From Apiotrichum sp. Y4204 (Eukaryota > Basidiomycota > Tremellomycetes > Trichosporonales > Trichosporonaceae): 64,000 nucleotides of DNA. Below, one piece after another: positions 22,053 through 34,126 of the stretch. The stretch covers positions 248,001 through 312,000 of the forward strand of contig JAMYHL010000008.1 of assembly GCA_025531455.1 (NCBI GenBank), given 5' to 3'. Under the pieces are notes generated by a model. It worked only from the letters and a program-made list of their open reading frames with translations. It searched no databases and had not been told where the DNA came from. The first letter of the stretch is position 1. Each line of letters starts with the position of its first letter. The position numbers and the translations under genes were made by a program.

Positions 22053-22931
22053 ATGGCCCCTCAGCGCACCCCCCTCACCCCCGTCCCCTCCACACCGTAC
22101 TCCCGTCCCAGGCAGTTTGACACTGCTCGTCTCCTCTTCCAGCGTAGTGGGTATTAAACAGTTGAACAGGCTTTTGCCGTTGGGCTTTGTACTGACGGAA
22201 CAGTGCTCCAGGAGGACAGGACCCCGATGCCGACGGCAAAGCTTTTCGCCGCTGCTGCCGCTGCCCCTTCCAAGTCTACAGCCCTTCACTCGCCGCCCCA
22301 CACCCCCGACGAGGATGCCAACAAGGACGGCGGCATGCTATTGGCAGCCTCCTCTCTAGTGACCATGCCGTCGACGCCGCCGCCGACCCTGCTCCGCCAC
22401 TCATCCGCCACATGCCCCGACTCGCCTCGTGCCAGGAAGACTGTGACCTACACACTCCCGCCTGCGCCCCGCGTGCTGTCCAGTCCTCTATCCGATGCGG
22501 GGGACGACATCCTCGGCTCTCCTATCTGCCTGGCTACCGTTTCCATTCCGTGCAGCACTGTGGTGACTCCCCGCAAGTCGACCTCAGGCGCAAAAGTCGC
22601 CCCGTGGGCCCCGCTTCGTCCCTCCGTGCGGCCTTCCGCAGCCTACGGCCCCCGTGTATCCCTTCCTCAGCCCAACTTTCACAAGCGCCTTCGGTGCTCC
22701 TCTCCCGCTTCTCTCTGCTCCACACCTACCAAGTACGCCGACCGTCGCGAGCTTGTCGGAAGGATCAAGGAGCTCGAGGGCGTCGTTCGCAATCTGCAGC
22801 GCGAGCTGGCTGCCCAGAAGACCGGCGTCATCTCGTCCACCCCGACCAAGTCACCGCGCTTCGCCCGTCGGACAATGAAGACCCCCAAGGCACGTTCCGC
22901 TCCCATCCGAGCCGAATCGGTCTTCTTGTAG
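22053..22931 (+). CDS. Orphan TP/SP-rich protein with C-terminal coiled coil
   Basis: Two exons (22053-22143, 22204-22931) give 272 aa. The N-terminus is proline-rich (MAPQRTPLTPVPSTPYSRP) and the protein carries a dozen or more TP or SP sites (SPPHTPDE, MPSTPPPT, SSTPTKSP), the pattern of a CDK or MAP-kinase substrate. A single coiled-coil helix (RRELVGRIKELEGVVRNLQR) lies about 60 residues from the end, followed by a basic TPKSPRFARRTMKTPK tail that could be a nuclear signal. A TATATAAA box sits 81 bases upstream. Family unknown; a cell-cycle-regulated or spindle-linked role is one possibility, without direct evidence. Confidence 0.65.
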
Positions 22932-24594
22932 CTGGAATCAGCATTTCCATCTCGACGCATCCACAGATCTGCGCCACGGCTGGCTCGGGCAGGTCTGTTC
23001 CATCTTGGCGTGTTCCACTGCATCTCTTGTGAGGAGCTTTACAATAGCCCTCGACCGTTGTACTGTAATACTACTACTGGGCTGCCCATCATATGTAACA
23101 AATGCAAATAAGATAACAAACAACAGACAGCCACAGGAATCAGGCAGCTGGAATGAGTGACAGAACGTGACAATGGCGTGTTGCCGCTCCATCACTGAGG
23201 AGTGTTTTGTCGTTTGGCAGCTTACAGCAGCATGGTGCCATCGGCTCGGAATCGGCACCGCCTGATCATGTTTTAGACAAGCCTTTAGCCTCTCGGCAGC
23301 TCATCGCGTAGCTGGAGCTGTTTGTCTCAATGGTCGTCGCGTAACATATCCGAACATGACACTCGCAGACCCGCGGGGGGCGTGGCGCATGGCAGGATGC
23401 CGAGACGCCAGCGTCCGCCAGCGAGCCACGCCTGCCACAATTTCCCCTCCAATTCAATGCCATCGCGTCTCACTTCTTGGCTGTGTTTGTGTTATTGCAC
23501 AGCTAAGCGCTCTGCGGATAACTGAATTGTCGCGGCTGACTTCTTTTCATGTTCAGAATCGAAAACGAGGTGGTGGTACTGTAACACCCAGCCCAGATTG
23601 AGGAGGGCAGAGCTGGTGGAAGCGCAGTGGGGTTCCCGGCATCTCAGCCAACAGCAGTCCTGTTGCAGTTACCAGCGCATCCCCACAATCTCCGTCCACT
23701 ACTCCCAATAATGATCTGTGCACCCTCCCCGCGAGCGGTTGACCCCATCTGCACTCGCACGCAGCAGCCGCTCATTGGCAGCGCGCAGAAGCCACGAATC
23801 ATGAGTGGCGCACGCGTGGCGCGGATTCCAGGACGCCAGGACCGAGAAGGGTCCCAGCAGCTGTCGTGTCGGCCGCGTTTTTTGTGGCTTGCTTTTTCTT
23901 TTCGTTTCGCGCCGTCTTTTGCGTCCCTGAGATGTGGGGGCGCGGAAGGGGACGGTGCGCGATCAGTCTTTTGGGAGATGAGAGCAGCCAGTTGCTCTGG
24001 AATTGGGGTAGCGAGTGAGGTGTGAGTGTCGTCCTCGACGTGGACTGCGACGGCGACGGTGGCAAGATTGCCGTTGCTCGGAAACGTTGCGCCTGTATTG
24101 GAGTCACGAGGTGGTCTCTGAATCAACTTCCCGCTCGTCGCTCATTGACCAGCCCGTGGCTTTTGTCTTCCGTTGCTTCGGTCGAGAGTCAGCTGTTGAG
24201 CGTAGGTCAGTTACGAGGTATAGACTTGCTGCAGACAATCCATTTCGGAATTGCAAGTGCCTTTCCGTCAATAACGGACATTGGGCATACCACTGTCGCA
24301 CCAGGTATTAGACAAGGGTACACATTGGCACGGTTAGCCCAGGTGGTGAGTCACTGGCTTGGGGTATGCTTGTAACTTGGAGGTGCAGCTTGAATGGTTG
24401 CCGTAATAATGGTATACATCCCCGCGACGGAAGATCTGTAAGCTTAATTGATGGAGTGCTCACTGTCTGATGTCCGCGTGGCCATGGATGCTAACCCACG
24501 CTTTGGCCGACCGGTTGCTTCTTCTATGTCTCGTACATTCTTCAAGGTGGTACAATAGTACTACAGTTACATACAACAATGTTGGAGCTACAGA
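22932..24594. other. Intergenic between convergent orphan genes
   Basis: No gene recognised. Open frames at 23644-24126 (minus) and 24022-24375 (plus) overlap each other and show no domain. Confidence 0.45.
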
Positions 24595-25904
24595 TCACCA
24601 CTTCCACCATCCCTTCGGCTTCTCCTCGGCCGTTCTCGGTATAGGCGGGGCATTCTCGTCGTCGTCGTCGTCTCGGGCGTCCTCCTCGCTCGGCGCAGTC
24701 TCATCCTCTTCGGGGAGGGAGATTATCCTGGCCTCGCCGGCGCCGCTACCTCCGCTCGCCTCCCTGGTGCCGCGATACAACGGCATCGTGGGGCGTTCGA
24801 GGAGGTATCTCGGCAACGGGGCCGAGTGTGTCTGCGCCGTCTTACTCGAAGCCGGCGATTGGCTTGCGGACGTCGACACGCTCGGCGGATAGTTGAATTC
24901 CTCGGGGCGCCAGTCCCCGAACACCAGGACATTGGAGGGGACCATATCGAGGGACTCGTCGTCTGTGGGCTGCGAGCCTTCCCCCTCCACCCCCTCCCCA
25001 TCCCTCAACGGGATGGAGGGTTGTTCGGGGAGGACGGTTTCGGGAATGAGCCCCTCCCCTGTCCCATCCACCTCCACCAACTCTGGCGACGCGAGACGCT
25101 CCATCCGTTCCGAGGGCGCAAAGTAGATGACGCTGCCCTCGGAGACCTCGACCAAGCTGCGGCTGACGTCAAGACTGACAGCGCTGGCCTTGATGGTGGA
25201 GTTTGAACTGTCGGACTCGGCGGGAGTGGCCACCGGGAGGTCGGGTAAGGTGTTGAGGGAAGGGTTCCCCCACCCGATGCGGAGCCCGGATGGCTTCCGG
25301 TCAAGGGCCAGCGGGAGCACCAATGGTGCCGATGTGCTCATGTACATTGATCCCGAAGCCGTCGGGAATGGGGGTGTGGAAGGTCGGAGAGGTGGGAATT
25401 CGTCGAGTGAGGCGACGCGCACCGAGGGGGGCAGCGGTGCGTACCGATTGGCGTTTGAGGCGTGCACGAGCCCGATACGAAGCGTCTTAGGCTCGCTGGG
25501 GTCCTTCACGTCGTTGTGTTTGGGGCGGGGATGTTGTGAGCCTGTGGGGTTAGTAAGTTCTGGTGGGTACAAGAAGTCAACTTACTCCTGCTAGTGTTGC
25601 TTTGACATGCGGGCGGCAGCCGCACACCACGCCCAGCCATCGGCTGGCGCTCGTTCCCTGGAACTGTACTCAGTGCCTCGCAGTTGTCGGCGAGGAACTG
25701 TGTAAGATCGTCCCCGGCGACACGGGGAGGGCGCTTGGGCGGACCAGAGGGCTTTGAAGGACCGGCGTTACTGGTGTTGCTGCTTTCTGGGGTGGCGGGT
25801 AGGGACTTGTCCATTGGTGCGCGGTACGGGATGTACGACTCTGGACGTGTGGTAAACCGCTTGAGGTGGGGGGCCTGGCTGTTCTTCTTCGCGGGCCCGG
25901 ACAT
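24595..25904 (-). CDS. Orphan disordered protein with acidic C-terminus
   Basis: Two exons (25904-25586, 25541-24595) with a 44-nt intron (branch TTACTAAC) give 421 aa. The start at MSGPAKKNSQ is preferred over the upstream in-frame ATG at 26102, which would add Leu/His-rich sequence that reads like 5' UTR. The protein holds PMDKSLPATPESS, a PSGPPKRPPR stretch, long Pro/Ser/Val-rich disordered segments, LVFGDWRPEEFNYPPS, and ends with an acidic run (DARDDDDDENAPP) and KPKGWWKW. The terminal WWKW is a distinctive feature. No family recognised. Phase and continuous coding composition support the gene. Confidence 0.65.
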
Positions 25905-26803
25905 AGCGGACCGGTTTTGTTGGGAACAAGAGACTGGAGTGTGGGTATGGGATTTGAGAGCTGCGTGTAGCGTAGAGAGTAGCGAGTTTGGTGAGGTTGG
26001 GAAATCGAAAAGTGACAAGTTGAATTGGTGGTTTATATCCTCAGCTGCGACACACACACAAAGCGACGAAAGAGGTAGCAGGTTTACCTGCTCCAGCGTC
26101 AAAATATCTTAAATTTTTTATGTTACTCACGCGGAGCTCTGTGCTGAGCTCTGCTAGCAGTGTGGTAACAGTTGACACATCCGTGACGACGGTGAGGGTG
26201 ATATGGACCAGAGCACGGATTGCAACTGTGTGGGCCAGGTATAGTGTTCCTCGCACCTCCAGAGGCGATACACTAGTGTGAGGTCTGTCGGTGCGCGCTG
26301 TGAACAAAGGCCAGATGGAAAAGGCAGTGCGAGGGTGATGGAGAACAAATGGAGAGTAAGGTGTGATGGGTTGGAATTTGCCACCTGCATCAGTGTTGTG
26401 CCACACTCACACGGCCGAGTGATTTACCACTGAGCATCTGGCACAAACAAACAATCAAGATGAGAATTTTAGGACACCTCACAGCCCTCCGAGACACAAA
26501 AAAGTGTCACCATTGTTGCAGTTGTAGCATGACCATTGACACAGCTCTGAGCCTCTGACCAGTCTCTGATCTGGCGGGAAAATTGCATTGTAGTGCCGGG
26601 GGCTATCTGGTGGCGGGTGAGGTTTGAGAGTTGCGGCCGTTTCGGCGAAGTGCCACTAACCTCGAATGTCAGTCGGTCAGTTTCATCAGTCACTTGTAAC
26701 TCTCAAAGATTGATGTATCTACATGTATACCTACCAATCCTGCTCAGACTTGAGATATCGATTTGCTAAACCTCGGGCCTCGGTGGGACGACCGTTTGGG
26801 ACT
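25905..26803. other. Intergenic
   Basis: Promoter side of the minus-strand gene ending at 25904 and 3' side of the gene ending at 26804. Includes an AT-rich patch (26100-26125). Nothing else recognised. Confidence 0.5.
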
Positions 26804-28632
26804 TCAACACGTAGAACCCTTCGAAACTGCCTCAAGAGCGCTCCCGAGAGAACCCAGTTGGTCATTGAAGCGCCTGAGTGCGTCCGCAGCGGTGTCGAAA
26901 GTGCTGCGTAGGTCATTGATGGCGATCATGACGCGCTCCATAGCATTCTCGCGGTCCTTGGACGTGGAGGGGGACAGTAGCTTCGCACGCCCGTCCTTGA
27001 GGCTCAAAACTGCGGTTTCAGAAGCCCCCTTAACCCCGTTGGTGTGGGAAGTGGAACATGAGCCGTTTTTAACAGTGTTGCCGTTGAGACCGCTCTTGGA
27101 GGTCTCAGTAATCGTTTCAACCTTCTCCTGAGACGGGGTGTTGCGGGGCCGCTTGGGGGTCGGCGAAGGACTGTTGTCAGCTTACTCCGACCAAAGCCAG
27201 CTCACCTTTTTGAGCGTAGAGGACGCTTTCCTAGCCCAGCTTTGTGGGACTTGATCGAGCTGCTGGTAACGAGGTTCTCGACCTCGGAGTCGACGTCCAT
27301 AGTATCGTTCACGCAAGGAGCCACGGAGACGACGGCACTGGGAACAGCCTCGGGGACGGGCGAGATGGCGTGGTATGCTGGAGATGCAACCGGAGAATCG
27401 AACGGTGTGAGAAGTGACAGCGCAGCGGCATCTTCAGGTGCAACGTGACCAGGCGGATTGACGTAAGCTGTGGAAGCAATGCTTTCAGTCGAGTATGGTG
27501 TTCCAACAGGAGTGGCAGGGGACGAGGTTGCGCACGACGCCAGGGCGGTACCTCCCGGTTCTTGCTCCGCATCGGCATTGGTAGCGACCTCTGTGTCAAG
27601 GGTTATGACAGCAAACTTGGGTGTCTCGACTTCTGTTGATTCCTCCTTCATTGGGACCGCGAGTGCAGCCAACTCGTCGTCCTCAGCCTTTGGAGGGTCG
27701 TCGGCTTTGGGGGTGGCGCAGTGGGAGCCGGTCTCCTCGGTGTTAGGGGTCGCGCAGTCCATCTTGGCAGTGGGGCAATTGAGGTGCTCATCACTTATAT
27801 CCTTCTCCTCGACCTCCTTGCTCCCAAGATTTAGGCACTGAGAGTCGGACACAGTGATGACAGTAGAGCCAGTGGTGGTCTGCGATGCTTCGATATCAGG
27901 CTCGGGCTCCGGGGTAGACTCGGCGGAGGGCGAGGTCGAGGTGTGGACGTCAGTGGTGAGACGGCTCTCCACATTCTCAATGGGCACGGAGTCCTCGTTC
28001 TGGAGACTCTCGACAATGGTCGAGGTGTTGACCACCTGTGGCGAGGTAGTTGCGACCTCCGCATTCGCTTCGGTAGAGTGTGCGGCGGGAGAAGAGTCAT
28101 CGGCGTGGCTGGCCTGAACGTCGTCGTCGGGCACTGCGCTATCAATGTGCACAACAGGGTGCATAACAGGAGGCTGGAGAGAGTTGAGACTGACACTGGA
28201 GTGGCCGTCCGTATTGAGGAGCATATACGTCACTTCGGGAGTGGGTGGATGAAGAAAGGGCGTGAGGGGCACGAGAGGGGCGAGGGGCGCACTGACCTCG
28301 TTCCCGTCAGACTTGGCTGATGCTTCCTGTGGCGTGGGAACTGGGTTCGGGTCGGACTCCATGTGCTCTGCCGACACCGAGGAGGATTTGATAGAGGGTT
28401 CGGCGGGCTTGTCGGGGGTGGAGCTTTCGGAAGCCTCAGTGGCTTTGACATTGGCTTCGGTGTCGACCGGCGCAGGAGTGCCTGGATCCTTGTCCACCTG
28501 AGCGGCTGGCTCAAGCTCGCCTGCCGAGTCCGCCGAGACCGAGGGCTCGAGCTCTTCCGAGGCCACGACGGTCTCGACGACGGTCTCAACAATGATGGTA
28601 GTGGTCTTGACGACGGGAGCTGCGTCCGTCAT
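26804..28632 (-). CDS. Orphan acidic Ser/Thr/Val-rich protein with basic and helical C-terminus
   Basis: Two exons (28632-27206, 27170-26804) with a 35-nt intron give 597 aa. The first 450 residues are disordered and acidic, rich in Ser, Thr, Val, Glu and Ala (TTTIIVETVVETVVAS near the start, many TPE/SPA sites). Near the splice junction is a basic patch, GKRPLRSKSPSPTPKRPR, a plausible bipartite nuclear signal. The last 65 residues form a predicted helix (ENAMERVMIAINDLRSTF, ADALRRFNDQLGSLGSAL). Without the intron the frame ends early after RSKR, so the second exon would be missed. Family unknown. The layout (acidic disordered, basic, helical) suggests a nuclear or chromatin factor, which is inference. 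Confidence 0.7.
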
Positions 28633-29469
28633 GCTGGAGTGGCGACAGTAGCTATGATAGAGAGTGTGGTCAGCTTGACGGTGAGTGACGAGCAGACTAA
28701 GAGACTTGAAAGCAACGAAAGAGGAGACTGGGGTACGGCACAGTTAGGTAGAGAAGGAGGAGTGAAAACGAGACGAAGAGTGAGTGGGAAAGAATGTGAA
28801 GAGGATGAGAAGCAAGAGGGAGCGAGGGAGCCGTTATAAGCTGATGGGAGGGCCGCCGTGGGGCATGGGAAGAGTGTCCCCAGCGCCTTGGGCCTCGCGG
28901 ACAAGGGTACCGCAGTCGAGACAATGCATGACAGCGGGCGCGAGGGCAACGGTCGGTGGCCACGAGGCTGCTCGGCGGGAGATCGGTGTCCGCAAGGACT
29001 CGACTCGGTACGCCCAAACTGCGTAAAGAGTACAGTACTTGGTAGCTGCACTGCTGTGCAAATGGCTTGTCCGTGGCCTTCCCGGGTGGTCCTTGTCGGA
29101 ATGGGTTGGAGGAATCATCGGTGGAAATCCAACATTCGCGGCTGTTGAGAATGCCGGCGTTTCTGCAGCAGAGTCAGTCGGCCACCACCCGCCCGCACAC
29201 AAACATTTCTACATGGCAGAGTACAAACAAGACAAACCCCCGCAGCGCTATCGTTAAGGTGATATGCACGATAGATAATCCGATCCGATGGTATGGTGAT
29301 GGTGTAGTGAAAATGAAGCTGGAGATGAAGTTGAAGGCAAAAAGGACTGTGTGGCAGATGCGCAGTGTCCGTCGTAGCGATATGGTATGATATGTCAAAG
29401 TGTTGAATGGGCCGAGAGGAATCGAGTCAAGTCGAGTGGTATATCACAGTGCTCTCATAGCAGTTACGC
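28633..29469. other. Intergenic
   Basis: Upstream region of the gene ending at 28632, with a purine-rich plus strand (28690-28830), i.e. pyrimidine-rich on the transcribed sense strand, as often seen at fungal promoters. No gene recognised. Confidence 0.5.
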
Positions 29470-30729
29470 TCAGTCGTCTTCGAGGTTGATGTCAAATAGC
29501 GCGCGCAGCTCGTCCGCCGTCTTGACGGACACGGGTCCGACAGTGTTTGCCGCATCGGGGATCTGCTCGCGGAGAATCTCGTTCTCGGTCTGCATCGCAA
29601 GTCCCCACGAGATAAGGTGTTCCATGACGTCGTGCGAATGGGAGAGCTTGCCGCGCAGCCGGGCGATCTCGTTGCGAGCGTCGAGCGCCGCGTCGTACAG
29701 CTGTGCATGCCGGGACTGCAGAGTCGCGTACGAGCGCCGCAGACGGAGCGACTCGTTTAGCGAGGCCACCGATTGCTCGCGCGAGGCCTGGTCATGCGCG
29801 ATTGCCGCATCTGCAAACTTGATCGACGCTGATTGTCAGCCATGCGATCCATGAAGTCATAAACAAACAAGCAAACACTCACGGCGGTGGGCATTCTCTA
29901 GACCTGGGGGTAGCGACTGGCGGCGCAGCGCTGAAACCGGCGCCTGTGCCGGCGCGGGCGTGATGATGCTCACTGGCCGGCCGGGAGGGGGACGGAGAAA
30001 GGCCGCACTCAGAGGAGGTGCAGCAGCCGGCGGCGCAGGTGGCTTCCCTCCAGCAGGCCCAATCGAAGCGTGTAAGCTCTGACAGCGAGGCGGGACCATC
30101 TCGAGCTTGTCCAGATCGTGCAGGTTGTGTCCGGGGAGAGTGACGCGACTGCTAAGACCGAGCGGGGTGGGGTTGCGGCTGCGCGGCTGGCGCGGCGTGA
30201 GGTGCGGTGAGACGTTCTCCTGATTCTCCTGGCGAGGCATTGGTAAGCTCGTCTTGCTGATAAGAGGCGGCGATTCGGAGCGAGGGAGAAGAGGTGGAAG
30301 AGAGTCTGGCGACCGGGGTGGAGTTATAGGGAGCTCAAGATCGCATGTTTGTGTCTTCAGCTGCGTCTGTACTTCTTGGTCGCGCTCGGCGGCCTTTGGA
30401 TGCACAAGGAGCGCCCACCCGTCGTCGATCATGCACACGCCGAGCCCGCCGAGCTCGACTTCGCGCTGTGGGCGCAGATTCGAGAGCGAGCCGAAGAGCG
30501 CGCGACGGCGGTGCCAGCGTGAGGAGCGGGTCGGGAGCGCGGTGGGCGGCGCGTCCCACTCACCAGCAGCTACGTCCTGCGGCGGCGTCGAGCGCGAGGT
30601 GCGGAATCGCGAGCGGAACGACTGCGGGACGGGCGGACTGCCCATGTTGGTCATGTTGTTCCGCCGTTCGAGGACCAGAGAGGGAAGAGATGTGTTGGAG
30701 AAGTTGGCGAAGTAGTGGAAGGGGGACAT
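29470..30729 (-). CDS. Orphan Pro/Ser-rich protein with C-terminal coiled coil
   Basis: Two exons (30729-29883, 29828-29470) with a 54-nt intron give 401 aa. An N-terminal basic region (SFRSRFRTSRSTPP) leads to a short folded-looking block (VELGGLGVCMIDDGWALLV). A long disordered segment with TPPRSPDS, LTPRQPRSRNPTP and polyproline follows. The C-terminal 110 residues are helical with a clear heptad pattern (LRLRRSYATLQSRHAQLYDA, ARNEIARLRGKLSHSHDVM). A second ATG (MTNMGS, residue 26) could be the true start. I do not recognise a family. Coiled coil plus SP/TP sites is a recurring plan among the orphans of this window. Confidence 0.65.
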
Positions 30730-32871
30730 TGTGCATGCGCCGAAATGGTGGTCGCTCGACCTGCCGTGTTGTTGACTGTTGACTCTCCACAGAGGGATCT
30801 GTTGTTGTTGTTGTCGTTCTTTGATGCTGATGCCGATGTGCGCCGTTTGAGGGGCGATGCAAATGTAACGCGGGGCGTTGCCGGGGGTGACGCAGGAAGC
30901 AAAGTGTCGCGTCTTACCCTCTATTCTCTATTTCGGACAGACAAGACAGGCTGAGACAGGTGGGGGTGTGAAGAGATGCGCAGATGGGATCGAGAGAGCA
31001 GAAGATGGGGAGATGAGCACTCTGGGGGCGATATATAACAATCGACTGTTGTGCGCGTGATGGGGATCCAGATCATCTCTACTTTGTGATCGCGCGACTG
31101 GAAACTCAAAACAATAGAATAAAAATCAACCGCGTCGCCCTGCACGTTGTTTCGGACCGCCCGGCAGCCATTTCACTCTGTGTGGACCCTTTGGGCACCG
31201 GCCTCCTTTCGAGATTTTGGACTTTGCTGCGTGTCGACGAGTTCAGCCAGCTGCGGGTTGTTGATAAGGATGTGGTGGTTGTGTCGAGAGGCCAGGGTAG
31301 TCGAGCCGGCCGGGCGTGTGAAGAGGCGGGGCTCTTCTCGGAATGCGTTACTTTGGAGACATTTTACATCTGGAGCTCTGGAGCTCTGGAGCAGGTCAAC
31401 TGCACCACTCACCGGGCCGGGTGATTCACCGTGGCGCTATTACTGTGGGCGCGGTGGAATGTAGTACAAGCACACGCACAAACATGTACGTAAAGGACAA
31501 TGTACGGCACTCAATGACCCCGTCACGCAGGGCCTTGCCAGTGGGGCTGGCCTGCCCCCCCGGTGTCCAGGAACGACGGTAACGAAGGACGACAGCGACA
31601 AAGTTGGGCCTCACCGAGACCGGCCAGAGAGGACCCTGTCATGTCGTGTCGTGTTGTGTCGGTTGTGGAGCAACTCGCCATTCAGTCACGCAGAATGCAA
31701 CGGAGGCTCTGATCCGGAGTAAGGTGTTGGAGCTGGGCATGAGATGAGAGCATGCTTGGGCTGACCCTTTGTGAGATCCTCTCTTCCAAACTGAGTCCTG
31801 TCGCTGTTGGTCAATCTGCTCTCGTCCCAATCGATAAGGTGTACAGGCACAGTGGAGCGTATCTGAGGTATTTCTCCGAGATCATATTGGTCTGTTTGTG
31901 TCAACAAGGCCGAATGCACTCCATTCAGTGCTTCTAGCACAAGCAATCGCATGCATGCCATTCATTCCACTGCAAAGGAGGGAGCAGATCTGAGTAGGAC
32001 GCGTCAACAGGGATCAAGGCAACCGACAAGAGTGGGTTCGAGGAAGGACTGCGTTTCCACCCACACCGGACGTGACTGCTTTTACTTCTTGTTACGACAC
32101 GCATCCAGCCCAACCCACGCGCCGAAGACAACATCAACAACACGACTCAGAAAGACTCAGAAACATCTAATGCACGACGCACGGGCCGCATAATTGATAG
32201 AACAAACTTGTCCACATTCCACGCTGGCCTACATACTGATCTTGTCCATGCATGGGATACGTGCATCTCCGTCGGATGTAACTCCCTTGGAATCATTCGT
32301 TGGCCCATGGCTTGGTGGGAGATAGCCGAGAACCTTCAGGATGAGGGATGTAAGATGAGGGATGTGAGTGTCGTGCTTGACCATCGTGCATCACGCATTC
32401 CCATGCTGTCGCTGCCTCCTCTCGCATGCTCGCACGCCCACACTCGATCCTGTGTATCCGATGCATCTTGAATCACGTGCGAGTCAACCATCGAGGCCCG
32501 CGTTCAGCAGTAAAGTTGTGTGGTGGCAAAAGATAAAAACAAACAACTCAACAACAACCAAAGACTTATCCATCCTCATCCTCTCATCCTTTCATCCTCT
32601 CATCCTCTCACTTTCTTATCCTCTCATTCTTCTTCCTCCTCGCCATTCCTCTCCGACCTCGTCAACTTGTGCACATACCCCTACCGCGTCAACCCTCGAC
32701 CAGTCGTCAAGTACTGCCGCCTCTCTCGCACGCCACTGCCGATACGCTTTTAGCTCGCCGACCAGCCTCCGCACACCTCATCCCTCCTAAGCTCCCCGCC
32801 GCTTCTCATCTTCTGACCTCACTGCCGCTCCTCACCGCTCCTCGCCTCCACTTCTCCTAGTCCCAATTACA
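30730..32871. other. Intergenic between divergent genes
   Basis: About 2.1 kb with no gene recognised. A triple TCTGGAGC repeat is present at about 31370-31395, and a CT-rich tract leads into the gene at 32872. Confidence 0.45.
32571..32640. repeat. TCATCCTCTC pyrimidine tandem repeat
   Basis: Five to six imperfect copies of a 10-base unit (TCATCCTCTC and near variants) about 230-300 bases upstream of the ATG at 32872; it may serve as a promoter pyrimidine tract. Confidence 0.75.
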
Positions 32872-33686
32872 ATGGAAAACGGCCCAGCTGCCGGCGGACG
32901 TAAGTATTGAATCCCATTGGCGGAGGTTACGGAGATTCGCCACCCACTTACTGACATCAGGCCACCGGTCGTCCAGCGCCCGGAGCGCCGGACGCGAACG
33001 CACCCCGCGCGGCCTCGTGAGTCCTACATCGACCTGTGGGGGATACACGATACTGGCTATCCGTCGGAGACTGCGGAGCACTCACTCATGCTGACCCACA
33101 GACCTCGATATCCGCCCCGCTGCGCGGCGAAGTGCCCCTGTATGCGACTTCAGCTTCTGAAAGCCGTGTTAGGCCCACCACGCGCCCCGCCGCGTCCCAT
33201 ACCGCCCCAGCCCCGGTCCCACACGCCGCGACCCACACGCCCGCGATGTACACGCCCCCGACGTACCCCAAGCATGACCACGGGCACATTGGGCACGCAG
33301 CGCTGCACCGCACGCCCCGCCTCGCGCCCGTTCCGGGGCCCCTGAGCTCGCCGCACCTCGCCCGCCCGTCGCCCCCGCCCCCGCCAATGCGCGAGCCAGA
33401 CGCCGCGGAACGCGAGCGCCGCGCCAAGCATGCCCGTCTGGCATTTGCCCGCGAACCCGCGTTTACTATGGTTGGAAAGGAGCACGTGCCCCGCGCCCCG
33501 CTTGCGTCGCCCCGCTTTGTGGATAACATTGACCTGAGTATCCTCGCGGCCGGCAGGCCCGAGAAGCCCGAGACCAAGGCCAGGGTTCCCAAGTCGGCTC
33601 CCGCGGCCGCGATGGAGAAGAAGGCTTCTAAAGCGTTTGCGGTGCGCATGGATACCCCGCCGAGCATGGAGCGCCGGCTCCGCTGA
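32872..33686 (+). CDS. Orphan basic Pro/Ala/His-rich protein
   Basis: Three exons (32872-32899, 32961-33016, 33102-33686) give 222 aa starting MENGPAAGG. It is rich in Pro, Ala, His and Arg in the first 130 residues. Then follows a charged helix (EPDAAERERRAKHARLAF) and a more conserved-looking part (FTMVGKEHVPRAPLASPRFV, NIDLSILAAGRPEKPE). The end is basic (MEKKASKAFAVRMDTPPSME). Family not recognised. Short first exons and matching phases support the model. It lacks signal peptide and membrane segments. Confidence 0.65.
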
Positions 33687-34126
33687 ACGATCACGACTCT
33701 CAAGAAAAATACCGCCTCCTTTGACTGGCGGTAACACGACCCGTTGTTTCTCACGCCCACGCTCTCCGACCTCATCTGTCCTCACGTTGTTTATGGCCCA
33801 ACCTGTCTCCCACACATTCATCCACACTCTTCATAACACACACAATGTCGCATTTTACAGCTGTACCCGTCCTCTCGCGTGTAGTCCAAGCCCAGTGTCC
33901 CAATTAGTTGATTGTAGAAAGCAATGCACCGCATGTCCTCGCCTCGCGGCATTAGAGAAGCCTGCATTGCATGAGTGCGTCGTGCTCTACGGAGGTCTAG
34001 TGTATACAACGAGCCCGTTGTGGATGCTGTCATGAGGGACCTGAAGAAGATGGATCCAGAATGAGGGTGAGAGAGGGATAATGAGGGAGTACGTTCTTTA
34101 GGTGGCACAGGGGGGGCCAGATGAGT
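33687..34126. other. Intergenic between convergent genes
   Basis: Presumed 3' ends of the flanking genes; nothing else recognised. Confidence 0.5.
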
